DNA from: Paulinella micropora
Taxonomy: Eukaryota > Cercozoa > Imbricatea > Euglyphida
NCBI GenBank assembly: GCA_009731375.1
Contig: BJOX01000126.1
Span: forward strand, 245,057 to 309,056
Direction of reading: 5' to 3'
Length of the DNA stretch: 64,000 bases
Shown here: in pieces, positions 19,540-29,216 of the stretch
How the letters are laid out: the number at the start of each line of letters is the position of its first letter
How positions within the stretch are numbered: the first letter of the stretch is position 1
Translations under genes and position numbers: made by a program
Notes under the pieces: generated by a model
Told to the model about the DNA's origin: nothing
The model's database searches: none
What the model saw: the letters and a program-made list of their open reading frames with translations, nothing else

Positions 19540-22233
19540 TTCCACCACCTCGAAACGATTACCTTGAGTAGTGTCCGGGTAGGATGACGTATCGGTCTCC
19601 GAGGCAGTGTTGTAGGCCTGAGCTCGACCGAAATTCGGGTTGGAGCTTGCCCACGAGCCTCCTCCTCCTCTGGGTGGGGGGGCTGGAGCTCGAACAGCTC
19701 TCCCTCCATAAGGGGTATATCCCCGACCTCCTCCTCTTCCTCTCTGAGGGGTTCCCTGCCACCTCGAGGCTCCTCTCCATGTTCCTCGTCCTCGTCCTCC
19801 TCCTCCTCCTCCTCCTCCTCCTCCTGCTCCTGCTCCTCCTTCTCGTCCTCTTTGAGAGGCCTTTAAGTTCTTTTGTCTCTCCCTTTCCTCCTTCTTCTCC
19901 TTCATCCTCTTCATGTAGGTAATGATTGCCTCTCGTAACTCCTCATCATCACACATATTGGCATACCAACCTTCGTTCACAGCGGCAATCTGAAGCATAT
20001 TGAAAAGGCCCGGTTCCTTGCCTTCCGTCCTGCTCAGAAAATTTGCCCTTGCTGTTGGGTTCTGCCTATCATGATTGAAAGAGCAGTCTCTGTTCTCCAT
20101 CTGTGCCTTACACTGCAAGCCCGCGAACCACCTCCAACATGCGGTCTTCAGGTCTGGCTCTCTCTGTCTCTTCCAACCGGCAACTCTGTTTGTGTACGTG
20201 GCTTGTGCGCCAACAGGTACACCGCCTGCCTGTGCCGTATGTGCCTCCGTGAGCGAGTCCATGTTTGAGCATGCACTCATCACTTCTTGAAACAGTGCTG
20301 ACGGAGCAACGCTTTGAACCGTATTTTCGAACACGTGTGTCTCGAGGAAGTTCTTGGACTTCACTGAGCTAAACGTCGAGCATTGTTGTATGAGCTGAGT
20401 AAGCTTACTCGGGTTAACTGTGTGTAACGCCGAAAAGAAATAGAGGATGATCGACTTGCGGCCATAGAATAGCCCATAGGAGGAAACTACCTCCGTAAGG
20501 GTCGCCGCCAAGCCAACAGCACTCCTCAAACTCATCGCCACTGTCTCAAAGATTTCAAATCCTATGAGAGTACCAGTGCAGAGATGCTGGTATCCATGAG
20601 ATTGAAAATATGAAATGAGTGTGGCCACCGCCAGTTCACACTGAGCGTCTAGGCCTGTTGCATTGTTTCTCTTAATCTCCTCCTTCTTTCTCAAAAACTT
20701 GTACTGTGTCAGATCAAATCCCTCCGAGACTAGAGATTGGTCAAAAACAGTAACAAGGGCCTCGTATTCCTGCGTTTCGTCGCAAGGAAAAGCCTTCATG
20801 CAGGCATTGATCTCTTTGAGCTTGCTCAAAAGCGAAGCATCAGAGTCTTTGTCTGAGCTCGTCTTGGCATATAGCATGAGACTTGCCACTCCTCCTTTCT
20901 TCCCCTTGAAGGCATTTATGATGTTCTGTCTGTCCTTCTTCTCCGTGTTTGTGACCACCACCGTAGTTGAGCCCGAGGGTGCAGGGGCTGGTGGGGCAGG
21001 AGCTGGTGGGGTCAAATATGTCGGAGGGTGTGTCTTTGCACCACTCACTTTTGCTTTCATTCTTTCCAGTCTCATCGTCTTCTCGAACTCCTCATTCTCT
21101 TTCGCCTTCTTCTTCTCAGATATCACCAGCTTTTGAGCATGAGTGATAAAGGCCACCAATTCAGAAGCAGATCTGAGAAAATTATATTTCTCCACATATT
21201 GGTCAACACCTGCTTTGTTGGCGACCGGTGGTGCGTTACTAAGTGATTTAAGGACAGAGTGATCCTTGGTAGGAATCCATCTCTTCCATGCCTCCTTGTG
21301 CAGTAACGCACCCATCAACAGTCTGATCTTGGTCAGAACTCTGTCGGTCTTCTCTAACTCATCAATCACAGGATGAGTTTCTCCTGCTGCCTTAATGCTT
21401 TTTTCCATCTCTGCCTTCCCCTCCTCCAAGGCCTTTATTTCCATTGTAAAAAAATGAAATATGCCACTCGAGTTTTTCGAACCCAGATTGGTCTTCATTT
21501 TTGTTACATCGACTGCCTCCTGACCAGTCGCGAGGAATCTGGCCGTTGCTCTTGGGTTTGTGTACTGGAGGTAACCCTCACATCGTGGGCCGTATGTACG
21601 TTCCCAAATCAGGGTTTGAGTGTACACCCCAAAGATAGCATCGAGTAATTCAAGGTGGGTGTGTGTGTCCCCAAACTTGATATGCTGTATCTTCTTTCTC
21701 TCTTCTGGATCAGAGACCAGTTTGCCGAGGAGCTGTGCTGTGTTTGATAATAGGATATAGACATCCTTTTTAGCACGACTTTTCTCTCTTCTTTGATCCT
21801 GAGGGATCCACACATAGGTATCCTTCTCTACCCCCATCTTGTTATCAAACTCTTCTTTAGTGAGGTCATAGTGGTCTTGCACCCACTGTTGTTCCTCCAC
21901 TGTGATCTCCTCTCCATCACTATGAATCAAGTCGATCATTTTTCGTCCTCCTCCTCCCGTGTAGGCAGGTGGTAAGGGATTACCATATGCTCCTCCTCCT
22001 CCCGTCTCTTCTTGTTCAAATCCTCCTTCATCTTCGTCTCCTCCATATCTTCCTTCATCATCCCAGCCCTCTTCTACTCCTCCTCCTACTCCTTCATCTC
22101 CTCCTCCTCCTTCATTCAATCCTCCTCCTCCTCCTTCATTCAATCCTCTTCCTCCTCCTCCTCCTGCTTCTTCTTCTTCTCTTCTTTGATCTGCCTCCGA
22201 GAATTCACTCACTTCGGCGGTCTCTGTCGACAT
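19537..22233 (-). CDS. gag: Family B gag, intact 898-residue structural protein
   Basis: Expected capsid/nucleocapsid precursor of the element. It starts MSTETAEVSEF. Residues about 15-105 are Gly/Glu/Asp-rich repeats (EGGGGG). The middle is helical and charged. A CCCH-like zinc finger near residue 720 (CWRWFAGLQC, then NRDCSFNH) replaces the usual CCHC knuckle. The tail is a Gly/Arg RGG-type region (RGRGTWRGASRW) suited to RNA binding. The frame is uninterrupted, which together with ~98% LTR identity indicates a young insertion. The LTR and primer site lie upstream at 23003-23255. Confidence 0.75.
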   Translation of the reverse strand: MSTETAEVSEFSEADQRREEEEAGGGGGRGLNEGGGGGLNEGGGGDEGVGGGVEEGWDDEGRYGGDEDEGGFEQEETGGGGAYGNPLPPAYTGGGGRKMIDLIHSDGEEITVEEQQWVQDHYDLTKEEFDNKMGVEKDTYVWIPQDQRREKSRAKKDVYILLSNTAQLLGKLVSDPEERKKIQHIKFGDTHTHLELLDAIFGVYTQTLIWERTYGPRCEGYLQYTNPRATARFLATGQEAVDVTKMKTNLGSKNSSGIFHFFTMEIKALEEGKAEMEKSIKAAGETHPVIDELEKTDRVLTKIRLLMGALLHKEAWKRWIPTKDHSVLKSLSNAPPVANKAGVDQYVEKYNFLRSASELVAFITHAQKLVISEKKKAKENEEFEKTMRLERMKAKVSGAKTHPPTYLTPPAPAPPAPAPSGSTTVVVTNTEKKDRQNIINAFKGKKGGVASLMLYAKTSSDKDSDASLLSKLKEINACMKAFPCDETQEYEALVTVFDQSLVSEGFDLTQYKFLRKKEEIKRNNATGLDAQCELAVATLISYFQSHGYQHLCTGTLIGFEIFETVAMSLRSAVGLAATLTEVVSSYGLFYGRKSIILYFFSALHTVNPSKLTQLIQQCSTFSSVKSKNFLETHVFENTVQSVAPSALFQEVMSACSNMDSLTEAHTAQAGGVPVGAQATYTNRVAGWKRQREPDLKTACWRWFAGLQCKAQMENRDCSFNHDRQNPTARANFLSRTEGKEPGLFNMLQIAAVNEGWYANMCDDEELREAIITYMKRMKEKKEERERQKNLKASQRGREGGAGAGGGGGGGGGGRGRGTWRGASRWQGTPQRGRGGGRGYTPYGGRAVRAPAPPPRGGGGSWASSNPNFGRAQAYNTASETDTSSYPDTTQGNRFEVVE

Positions 22234-23002
22234 GATGTCGTAGTAGTGATCAACAGGAGGACAGTGTCAGCTCCTATGTTTGGTTTTTGTTCGTTTGTGT
22301 TCTGTTCCTCCTTCAGTCGATTGACTAGTGAAGAGAGAAACTAATAGAGAGGGTAGGATAAGATTCCCTGTCCTCTATGAAACACTGTTTGTATGTTTGT
22401 TTTTGTTTGAGAAAAATAGTCTTTGAGACTTTCTCCGATTTCTTGTTCTCCTTACTCAGATTACTTTCTCCTCCTTCTTTTCTATATTGTATCTAGTATG
22501 AGGCACTTGGACCTACACACAGATAGTAATAGAGAAGCTAGAAAAGCTCTCCTTGAGAAGTCGACAGTCGGTCGGATAGGTTCTCAGACCTACCTTTAGA
22601 AAACGATCAGAGATTTGCAAAAATACTCTGACGTATGTGTGAGATAATGCAGATAAATGCACAAACTAGAAGGGTAGAGTGTTGTGCTCCTGTCCCTATG
22701 CTTGTTTGTGTTTTGTGTGTGTTCCTTCACTCTTCTGTCCACCTCCTTCTTCTTGGTCTCTGTGTGAGAACAGCAAGAACGACAGAGAGTTTGTATCTGA
22801 TGTCTCCTTGTGAGCACACAGATACTGATTGGGCTAGAGGGTACGAGACACCTGCTTGAGACCAATCAAATTATTTGTTTTGTGAAAGAGTTATGAGGGA
22901 GCTGTGTTGGAGTATTTGTTTTCGTCTGACGTCCCCGTGTGAGACAGGTCAGTGAAAATTCACTCTGTTGCCTGTGTGGCAAAGCAGAAAGAAATCATCC
23001 TA
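22234..23002 (-). other. Family B 5' untranslated leader
   Basis: About 770 bases between the primer-binding site and the gag ATG. Only short frames occur. No conserved motif is recognised. Confidence 0.5.
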
Positions 23003-23017
23003 GGACGGTGGACTCCA
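23003..23017 (-). promoter_or_regulatory. Putative primer-binding site of family B
   Basis: On the minus strand, TGGAGTCCACCGTCC begins two bases after the LTR end. It shares TGGAGTCC with the family A site at 9814. Confidence 0.5.
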
Positions 23018-23019
23018 AA

Positions 23020-23255
23020 TGTAATGCCCCCAACGATAGCTCGTAAACAGTCGGTAATACAACCAAACACAGTCCTCAAGAATGAGAATGATGTCTCGTT
23101 GTATTAGCTCAGTGAAGCCAAAAAGGAAAACGGCAACAGACCAGGAATAAAATGGCATCAGGTCCAATCCGGACAAATAATACTGAAAAACAAGCTGGTG
23201 CACCTGTCACCAGGAAAAGGTACTTTTTACCTGCTATCCGGGGGTGATGCATACA
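23020..23255 (-). mobile_element. 5' LTR of family B
   Basis: 236 bp. On the minus strand it starts TGTATGCATCACCCCC and ends GGGGGCATTACA. It differs from the LTR at 51664-51900 at about four positions (roughly 98% identity). The outer flank on the minus strand ends CCTA, matching the CCTA that follows the other LTR. Confidence 0.9.
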
Positions 23256-23640
23256 TAGGCGCAGATAGGTAAATATGCGATCTTTTCTTATCAGTACCCC
23301 TATACACAGTGATGTATAGAAGAGCTATATCTCTTTAAGATGTAGTTATATCCGTTTTTATTTATATACTTTTGAGCAGGTTGAAAACGATAATATTACG
23401 ATTCATAACCGGGCGGTACTACTTTTTTAAGCAGTATAATATTATCGTTAGGGGTGACACTGGGAAATGCTTCTCTTTTTCCTTTTTGTTGCTTGGCTCT
23501 GACAGTCTCCTACATTTTCCGCCATACTGGTTTCCTCTCTTTGTAGAGGAGGAAGATTAAGTTATTTTCAGAGTGCTGTGGAATTGGAAGGATAAATACC
23601 CCGGCTTACATAAAATAATATCTTTTTATTATAACCGACA
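23256..23640 (+). mobile_element. Family A LTR fragment, the displaced part of copy V's 3' LTR
   Basis: Starts TAGGCGCAGATAGGTAAATATG, lacking the first two bases of the LTR, and ends ATAACCGACA. It matches the LTR at 9460 along its length. The missing terminal bases plus the polypurine tract are found at 51901-51922, next to copy V. This shows that family B inserted in this LTR before the inversion moved this part away. Confidence 0.7.
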
Positions 23641-23684
23641 AAAATACAGAGGACCGGATTTTAACTTTGAAGTTTTCTTAGTAA

Positions 23685-23968
23685 AAATATTGCTGTTGAC
23701 ATTCAAGACAACAAAAAAAATTGATTTTTCTGTTTTGGTTGGAATTTCAGTTTTGGTTGGAATTTTGATTTTGGGTGAAAATTTGAATTTTTCAAATTAA
23801 CTGCTATATTCATCCGCAAAATATCGTAAATTTTCGCGAAATGTTACCGTTAAATTTGAAAATTTGAATTTTTGTCACAAAAATGAAAAACTGTCACAAA
23901 AATGAAAATCTGACACAAAAATGAAAAACTAATTTTTGTTGTTGTCTTGAATGTCAACAGCAATATTT
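23685..23968. mobile_element. MITE-like element, copy 2
   Basis: 284 bp with perfect 27-bp terminal inverted repeats (AAATATTGCTGTTGACATTC and its complement). The interior is AT-rich with repeated TCACAAAAATGAAAA and GTTTTGGTTGGAATTT. Same family as 8641-8889. No coding capacity. Confidence 0.8.
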
Positions 23969-24582
23969 GAACTGGTAAACTGGGGGACTTACTGGGGGAC
24001 GCACTAGTCTGATCCCGAGCCACAACAACCGGTTCAACCTTTCTTAATATTAACATATTATTAATATCAATCGGATTACTCATGATGAAAGTTTCTTTTT
24101 TACGCAAGCACTGTTGCTTACTGATGTGAAAAGTGTTTGCGTTGAAGAAAATCATGAGTAAAACGCATCGGAAAAATGATTCTATGCCATCACCAGGATT
24201 TACACAGACTTCTTATCGTTACGCGTTAAAGCTCACAAGGCTTCTTGAGCTAGTTTAATAATAATAATACCAATAAAAACAACAACAACAACAAAAAAAA
24301 AACATTACGTGTAAGGATTGATACAGGTACTGATTTGAGAGTCAAAAGTCACGCGCTCGTGACCATGAATATTAATACCAATAACATTGGTATGGCAGCA
24401 CGCTCGTACAGTGCGAGTCAAGAGCAAGGATTTTTTTTTTTTTTTTTTTTTTTCAAGCAGTTCCCCCTAGTTGCACTATGGTGCAACGAACTTGCGTTTC
24501 CTTTGTCGAGGAAGTGCCTTCATCTAATCCTTCCGTTCTTGTGTCGTGCACTCGAGCGGCCATTCACAAGGCAGAAGACGAT
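23969..24582. other. 3' flank of the selenoprotein gene; no other gene seen
   Basis: Contains the 3' UTR of the minus-strand selenoprotein W gene. A 28-base T run (24430-24453 region) reads as poly-A on the transcript strand and could be the end of the message. A 6-bp hairpin TTGCAC/GTGCAA lies at about 24471-24486. A SECIS element is expected here, but I could not identify one with confidence. Confidence 0.4.
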
Positions 24583-25252
24583 TTATTCGTTCTTCGAAGC
24601 GTAAGCCTTGATCTTGTCGATCACACTGTGCACGTTGGCCTCCGTAACATAGCTATTTACACATTCAAGAAAAAAAACATGACCATTACACATTCAATGA
24701 TCACACTTACTAACCACACGCTTCCAACCCTTGCAAAATTTTCAGAGTAGATGTAGATATCGATCTAGGTTATCCAGATGCCAGTATAGATGTAGATAAC
24801 GATCTAGGAATGCAGAGGTAGATCGTATCGAGGTCATATAGTTGCCGATGTAGATGCAAATATCGATCTAGGTGATATATGTGCGATGTGCATGGTCAAT
24901 ATCGATGGTTTAGATGCCGATGTAGGTGTCGATGTCGACTGTAAACCCGATAAAGTGTCAATGCCGATGGAAAGATGTCGATGTTCTGTACTGGCCAATC
25001 GTAGATTCCATACATACATACATTACATTACATTACATTACATTACGTTACGTTACGTTACGTTACATTACATTACATTACATTACATTACATACCTACC
25101 TACCTACCTACCCTACCCGACCTGACCTGACCTGACCTGACATTACATTACAGTACATTACATTTCATTACATTTCATTACATTTCATTACATTTCATTA
25201 CATTTCATTACATTTCATTACATTTCATTACATTTCATTACATTACATTACA

Positions 25253-25283
<31 letters not shown>

Positions 25284-25420
25284 CTACATACGTACGTACA
25301 TACAAACATGTACATACATACATACATACATACATACGTACGTACGTACGTACGTACGTACGTACGTACGTACGTACTACATACGTACGTACATACAAAC
25401 ATGTACATACATACATACAA

Positions 25421-25451
<31 letters not shown>

Positions 25452-25942
25452 GTACGTACGTACGTACATACATACATGCATGCATGCATGCATGCATACA
25501 TACATACATACATACAAACATACGTAGGTATGTACGTACGTACATACATACATGCATGCATACACACAAACATTCACTATGAACCTACGTAGATATCAGT
25601 ATATATAGCTTTACCCTTCGCCGCCCAGTTTGGAGTGCACGAGGGGTCCACCCACCACCTGGATCTACATACATACATACATATGCATACATAAACATAT
25701 TCACCATATCGTTAACGAAGTTTGAAGCTGCTGATTATACTACAAATATAACATACATATATTCATACATGAACGCATGGATACGTATGATAAATACATG
25801 CCAACCAGTCGTCACACATGACACACAATCATGCAGAGATGCCACCACCTCAACATGCATACTCACTTACAGACTAACCAATCGTGACAAACATGACACG
25901 CATACATTCCATGCATCTTTCTCCCTCTCTCTCTCTCTCTCA

Positions 25943-25976
<34 letters not shown>

Positions 25977-26324
25977 AACACACACAAACACACACCTCAA
26001 AGGCCCCAGTGGTCTCGCGAGTCGGCTCCCCGGTCACCACCACGCCAGGAATGGCGGCCTCGACATCCTGAAGTAGACAAGAAGGAGAAGGTGAAGAAGA
26101 AGATAATCAAGATGAAGATTATACAGGTTCGAGGTGAGTTTGTGCGGCTGACCGCTTTAAACTTGCGGAAGCGAGGCCCGTAACCTCACCCACCACTGCA
26201 GAACACACCAGACACACACACACACACACACACTGAAACGTATGCACACACAAAAACACACACACACACAAACACACAAGACAAGACGCACCTCTCTCTC
26301 TCTCTCTCTGTCTCTGTCTCTCTC

Positions 26325-26358
<34 letters not shown>

Positions 26359-26569
26359 CCTCCCTCTCTCTCTCTCGGCTGACCAATAGGTGACGTGCAC
26401 CTTGAGGGGCCCAGAAGAGCCGCTAGCCGCCTGAGACGCTTTGGAGGGCGCTACAAAAACAACGAAGGACAACCATTATTTCCCAGGGGGAAGGCAAAAG
26501 ATGAGGAGGATAAGGATGGGTGGATAGACAGATAGATGGATGGACGGATGGATGGATGGACGATATCTC

Positions 26570-26637
<68 letters not shown>

Positions 26638-26684
26638 GTCTATCTATCTGTCTGTCTGTGTCACTCTATATATCTATCTATTAT

Positions 26685-26756
<72 letters not shown>

Positions 26757-26774
26757 GCATCCATCCATCCATCC

Positions 26775-26805
<31 letters not shown>

Positions 26806-26899
26806 AATCTATCTATCTATCTATCTATCTATATCTATCTATCTATCTATCTATCTATCTAGCTAGCTAGCTAGCTAGAGCTAGCTGTCTGACTGACTT

Positions 26900-26931
<32 letters not shown>

Positions 26932-27473
26932 TCTATCTATCAATCTATCTAGCTATCTATCTATATCTATCTATCTATCTGTCTACCTGTCTATCTATCT
27001 GTCTGTCTGTCTGTCTGTCTATCAATCCATCCATCCATCCATCCATCAATCCAACTAATGTCAGAAAAAAGGAGCTTCTGATTTCGTCAACCAAGGAAGT
27101 CTGTGGGTAAAGTATTAACCCGATGCCCAGCTAAGCCGTGATGTTTGCACGGAAGGGACTGACACAGGCGATACCAAAACTCCCTTGTACCAGGTGGGGC
27201 CAGCGCTCGTTCCATAAGCGCCCCTTGCAGAACGAGCTCCCACCTCCATTACAGAGGACCCAGTAAGCAGATGGAGTTTCGAGACTGTTCGACAGTCTAG
27301 TATAAACCGACAGAGCACTGTGGGTTTTATTCCGGGCTCAACAAGCGAGAAAGGGCACCCTGAGGGAACAGGATTGTGCTTCCCGTCGCTATTTCGGCAT
27401 GTGACTTATAGGCGTATGGCTAGGCACACATAAGGCACCCCACCACGGGCCCAGCACACCCACACCATCCCCT

Positions 27474-27542
<69 letters not shown>

Positions 27543-28225
27543 GAAATATCGACTAATGTCACAAAAAAGGAGCTTCTGATTTCGTCAACCAGGAAGTCTG
27601 TGGGTAAAGTATTAACCCGATGCCCAGCTAAGCCGTGATGTTTGCACGGAAGGGACTGATACAGGCAATACCAAAGCTCCCTAGTACCAGGCGGGGCCAG
27701 GGCTCGTTCCATAAAGCGCCCCTTGCAGAACGAGCTCCCACCTCCATTACAGAGGGCCCAGTAAGCAGATGGAGTTTCGAGACTGTTCGACAGTCTAGTA
27801 TAAACCGACAGAGCACTGTGGGTTTTATTCCGGGCTCAACAAGCGAGAAAGGGCACCCTGAGGGAACAGGATTGTGCTTCCCGTCGCTATTTCGGAGATA
27901 GATAGATAGATGGATAGATAGACGGATGGATTAGATTTTGTCTGCCAATCTACTTACCTATCTACCTACCTATCTACCTACCTTTCAACCTATCTACTAC
28001 CTATCTACCTTCCTACCTGCTCATCTACCTATCTATTTTTCTACCTACCAGCCTATCTACTACCTGCCTATCAATCCGCCCATCCATCCATCCATCCATT
28101 TACATCCGCAGACCGGCAGAGGGCTTGGCGCCTGCAGACTTTGAGCCAGTGCAGAGGTAGAAGGCCACGCCCACCGCAGCGGCAATGGCCAGTGGACCTC
28201 CCCACGTAGTGAGAAAGTCACTCAT
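24583..28225 (-). CDS. SELENOW: Selenoprotein W family protein with selenocysteine (TGA) and an N-terminal membrane anchor
   Basis: Small thioredoxin-like redox protein (Rdx family). Minus-strand exons are 28225-28114, 26450-26384, 26195-26153, 26067-25996, 25658-25615 and 24652-24583. All are GT-AG bounded with matching phases and give 135 residues including selenocysteine. The first exon encodes [20 protein letters not shown] with a continuing hydrophobic run, a likely membrane anchor, then a Ser/Ala/Gly linker. The core reads KVHVTYC|GGUGYG, where TGA at 26188-26186 sits exactly at the Sec of the family's CxxU motif. [29 protein letters not shown] and [16 protein letters not shown] follow, as in SelW. 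The exact exon 1/2 junction is the least certain: a downstream GTAAAT donor is also possible. Its promoter region is shared head to head with the mucin gene. Confidence 0.87.
24753..25614. repeat. Intron 5 of SelW: GATGTAGAT, CATTA/CGTTA, CATA and ACGT satellites
   Basis: Imperfect GTAGAT(A/G)(T/C)CGAT repeats (24750-24960), then (CATTA)n and (CGTTA)n, a CATTTCATTA array (25160-25240), (CATA)n and self-complementary (ACGT)n at about 25336-25376. No coding signal. Confidence 0.8.
26515..27052. repeat. TATC/CTAG satellite in SelW intron 1
   Basis: GGAT then (TATC)n, with TGTC, TCCA and CTAG variants. The palindromic CTAGCTAG run is at about 26860-26886. Confidence 0.9.
27053..27395. repeat. 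340-bp duplicated repeat, copy 1
   Basis: Begins ACTAATGTCAGAAAAAAGG and ends CGTCGCTATTTCGG. About 97% identical to 27552-27896, both flanked by GATA/TATC satellites. No reading frame and no recognisable promoter boxes. It may be a SINE or a segmental duplication inside the intron. Confidence 0.8.
27552..27896. repeat. 340-bp duplicated repeat, copy 2
   Basis: Direct copy of 27053-27395 with a handful of substitutions and single-base indels. The 156 bases between the copies are mostly (GATA)n. Confidence 0.8.
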
Positions 28226-29216
28226 CTGCACGCATGGAACAGCCTTATTTGACCCTTCCCTTTTCGTGGGGCTGTGTTTCATTTTTCTTTGCTACTTTTC
28301 TTTTCCTTTATACTCTTTATGTATTTATGTTGTTCCGTTCCGTCTTTCTTTGTTTTTCTTCCCGTTTTGTGTTATCTTTTTCCTTTTTCTTTGGTTCGTT
28401 GGTTGGTTGGTTGGAAGTTGGATGGTTGGTTGGTTGGTTGGAAGTTGGATGGTTGGTTGGAAGTTGGATGGTTGGTTGGTTGATTGGTTTGTGGTTGGGT
28501 TTGGTTGGTTTGGTTGTGAGGTGTGGTGGGCGTGGTTTGTTTGGTTGTGTTATTTTGTTGGTTGAGTCTTTGGTGTCCTCCCTATACAACTGCCAATCAA
28601 ACCCACTCCGTATATCAGATTATATCATCTCCAGCTATCTCCTTGCTAAAATTTTGTCTCCTTTCAAGTGCCCTCCAGAAGCTATGCACGTTTGCGAACC
28701 TAAGGATGGTGAACCGACAAAGAGACAAGATACATACAAGTGCGAGAGACAGCTGGAGAACGGAATAAAATGATATGAAAGAAACTAGAAACAAGATCAA
28801 ATATGCTTATTTCGGAAACGCTGAAACCCTTGCAAAATCACTGTTTTTCTCCTGCATGGTGTCAGGGATCTACAATGAACAGAAGACCTACAAATTTTTC
28901 TACCCGGCCGAAGGTGTTGGGCGATTCTTTTTTTGTAGATGAAATCATTTATTTTGGTCTGCGCAGAGTGAAATGCCACTTATGTTGACCCGTGCAACCG
29001 GCGGATGCCTTTCTGACACGGAACGGGCCAAGAACTCGAAATTTCATCTCGAAAGAAAAGATGAAAAGACCCGTTGTTTTCTTGCTAGGCTGTGCTTGCA
29101 CATATTTCATGACTATGATGATTGTGGTCTCCATGGTTGTATATCATATCATTTGTTGCTGCTTCATTTTGAAAACACTTTTCCCTATCTCTTTATCCTT
29201 TTTGTTTGCAGGAGGC
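28226..29216. promoter_or_regulatory. Head-to-head intergenic region between SelW and the mucin-like gene
   Basis: About 990 bases separate the two start codons. It contains TTGG-type repeats (28390-28510) and otherwise unique sequence. No clear TATA box is seen. It probably holds both promoters; 5' UTR introns are possible, for example the AG before 29211. Confidence 0.45.

Noticed and set aside
23969-24582. SECIS element for the selenoprotein
   Set aside because: Candidates such as the ATGA near 24513 lack a convincing opposing GA core and helix. Small hairpins exist but I cannot support a SECIS by eye.
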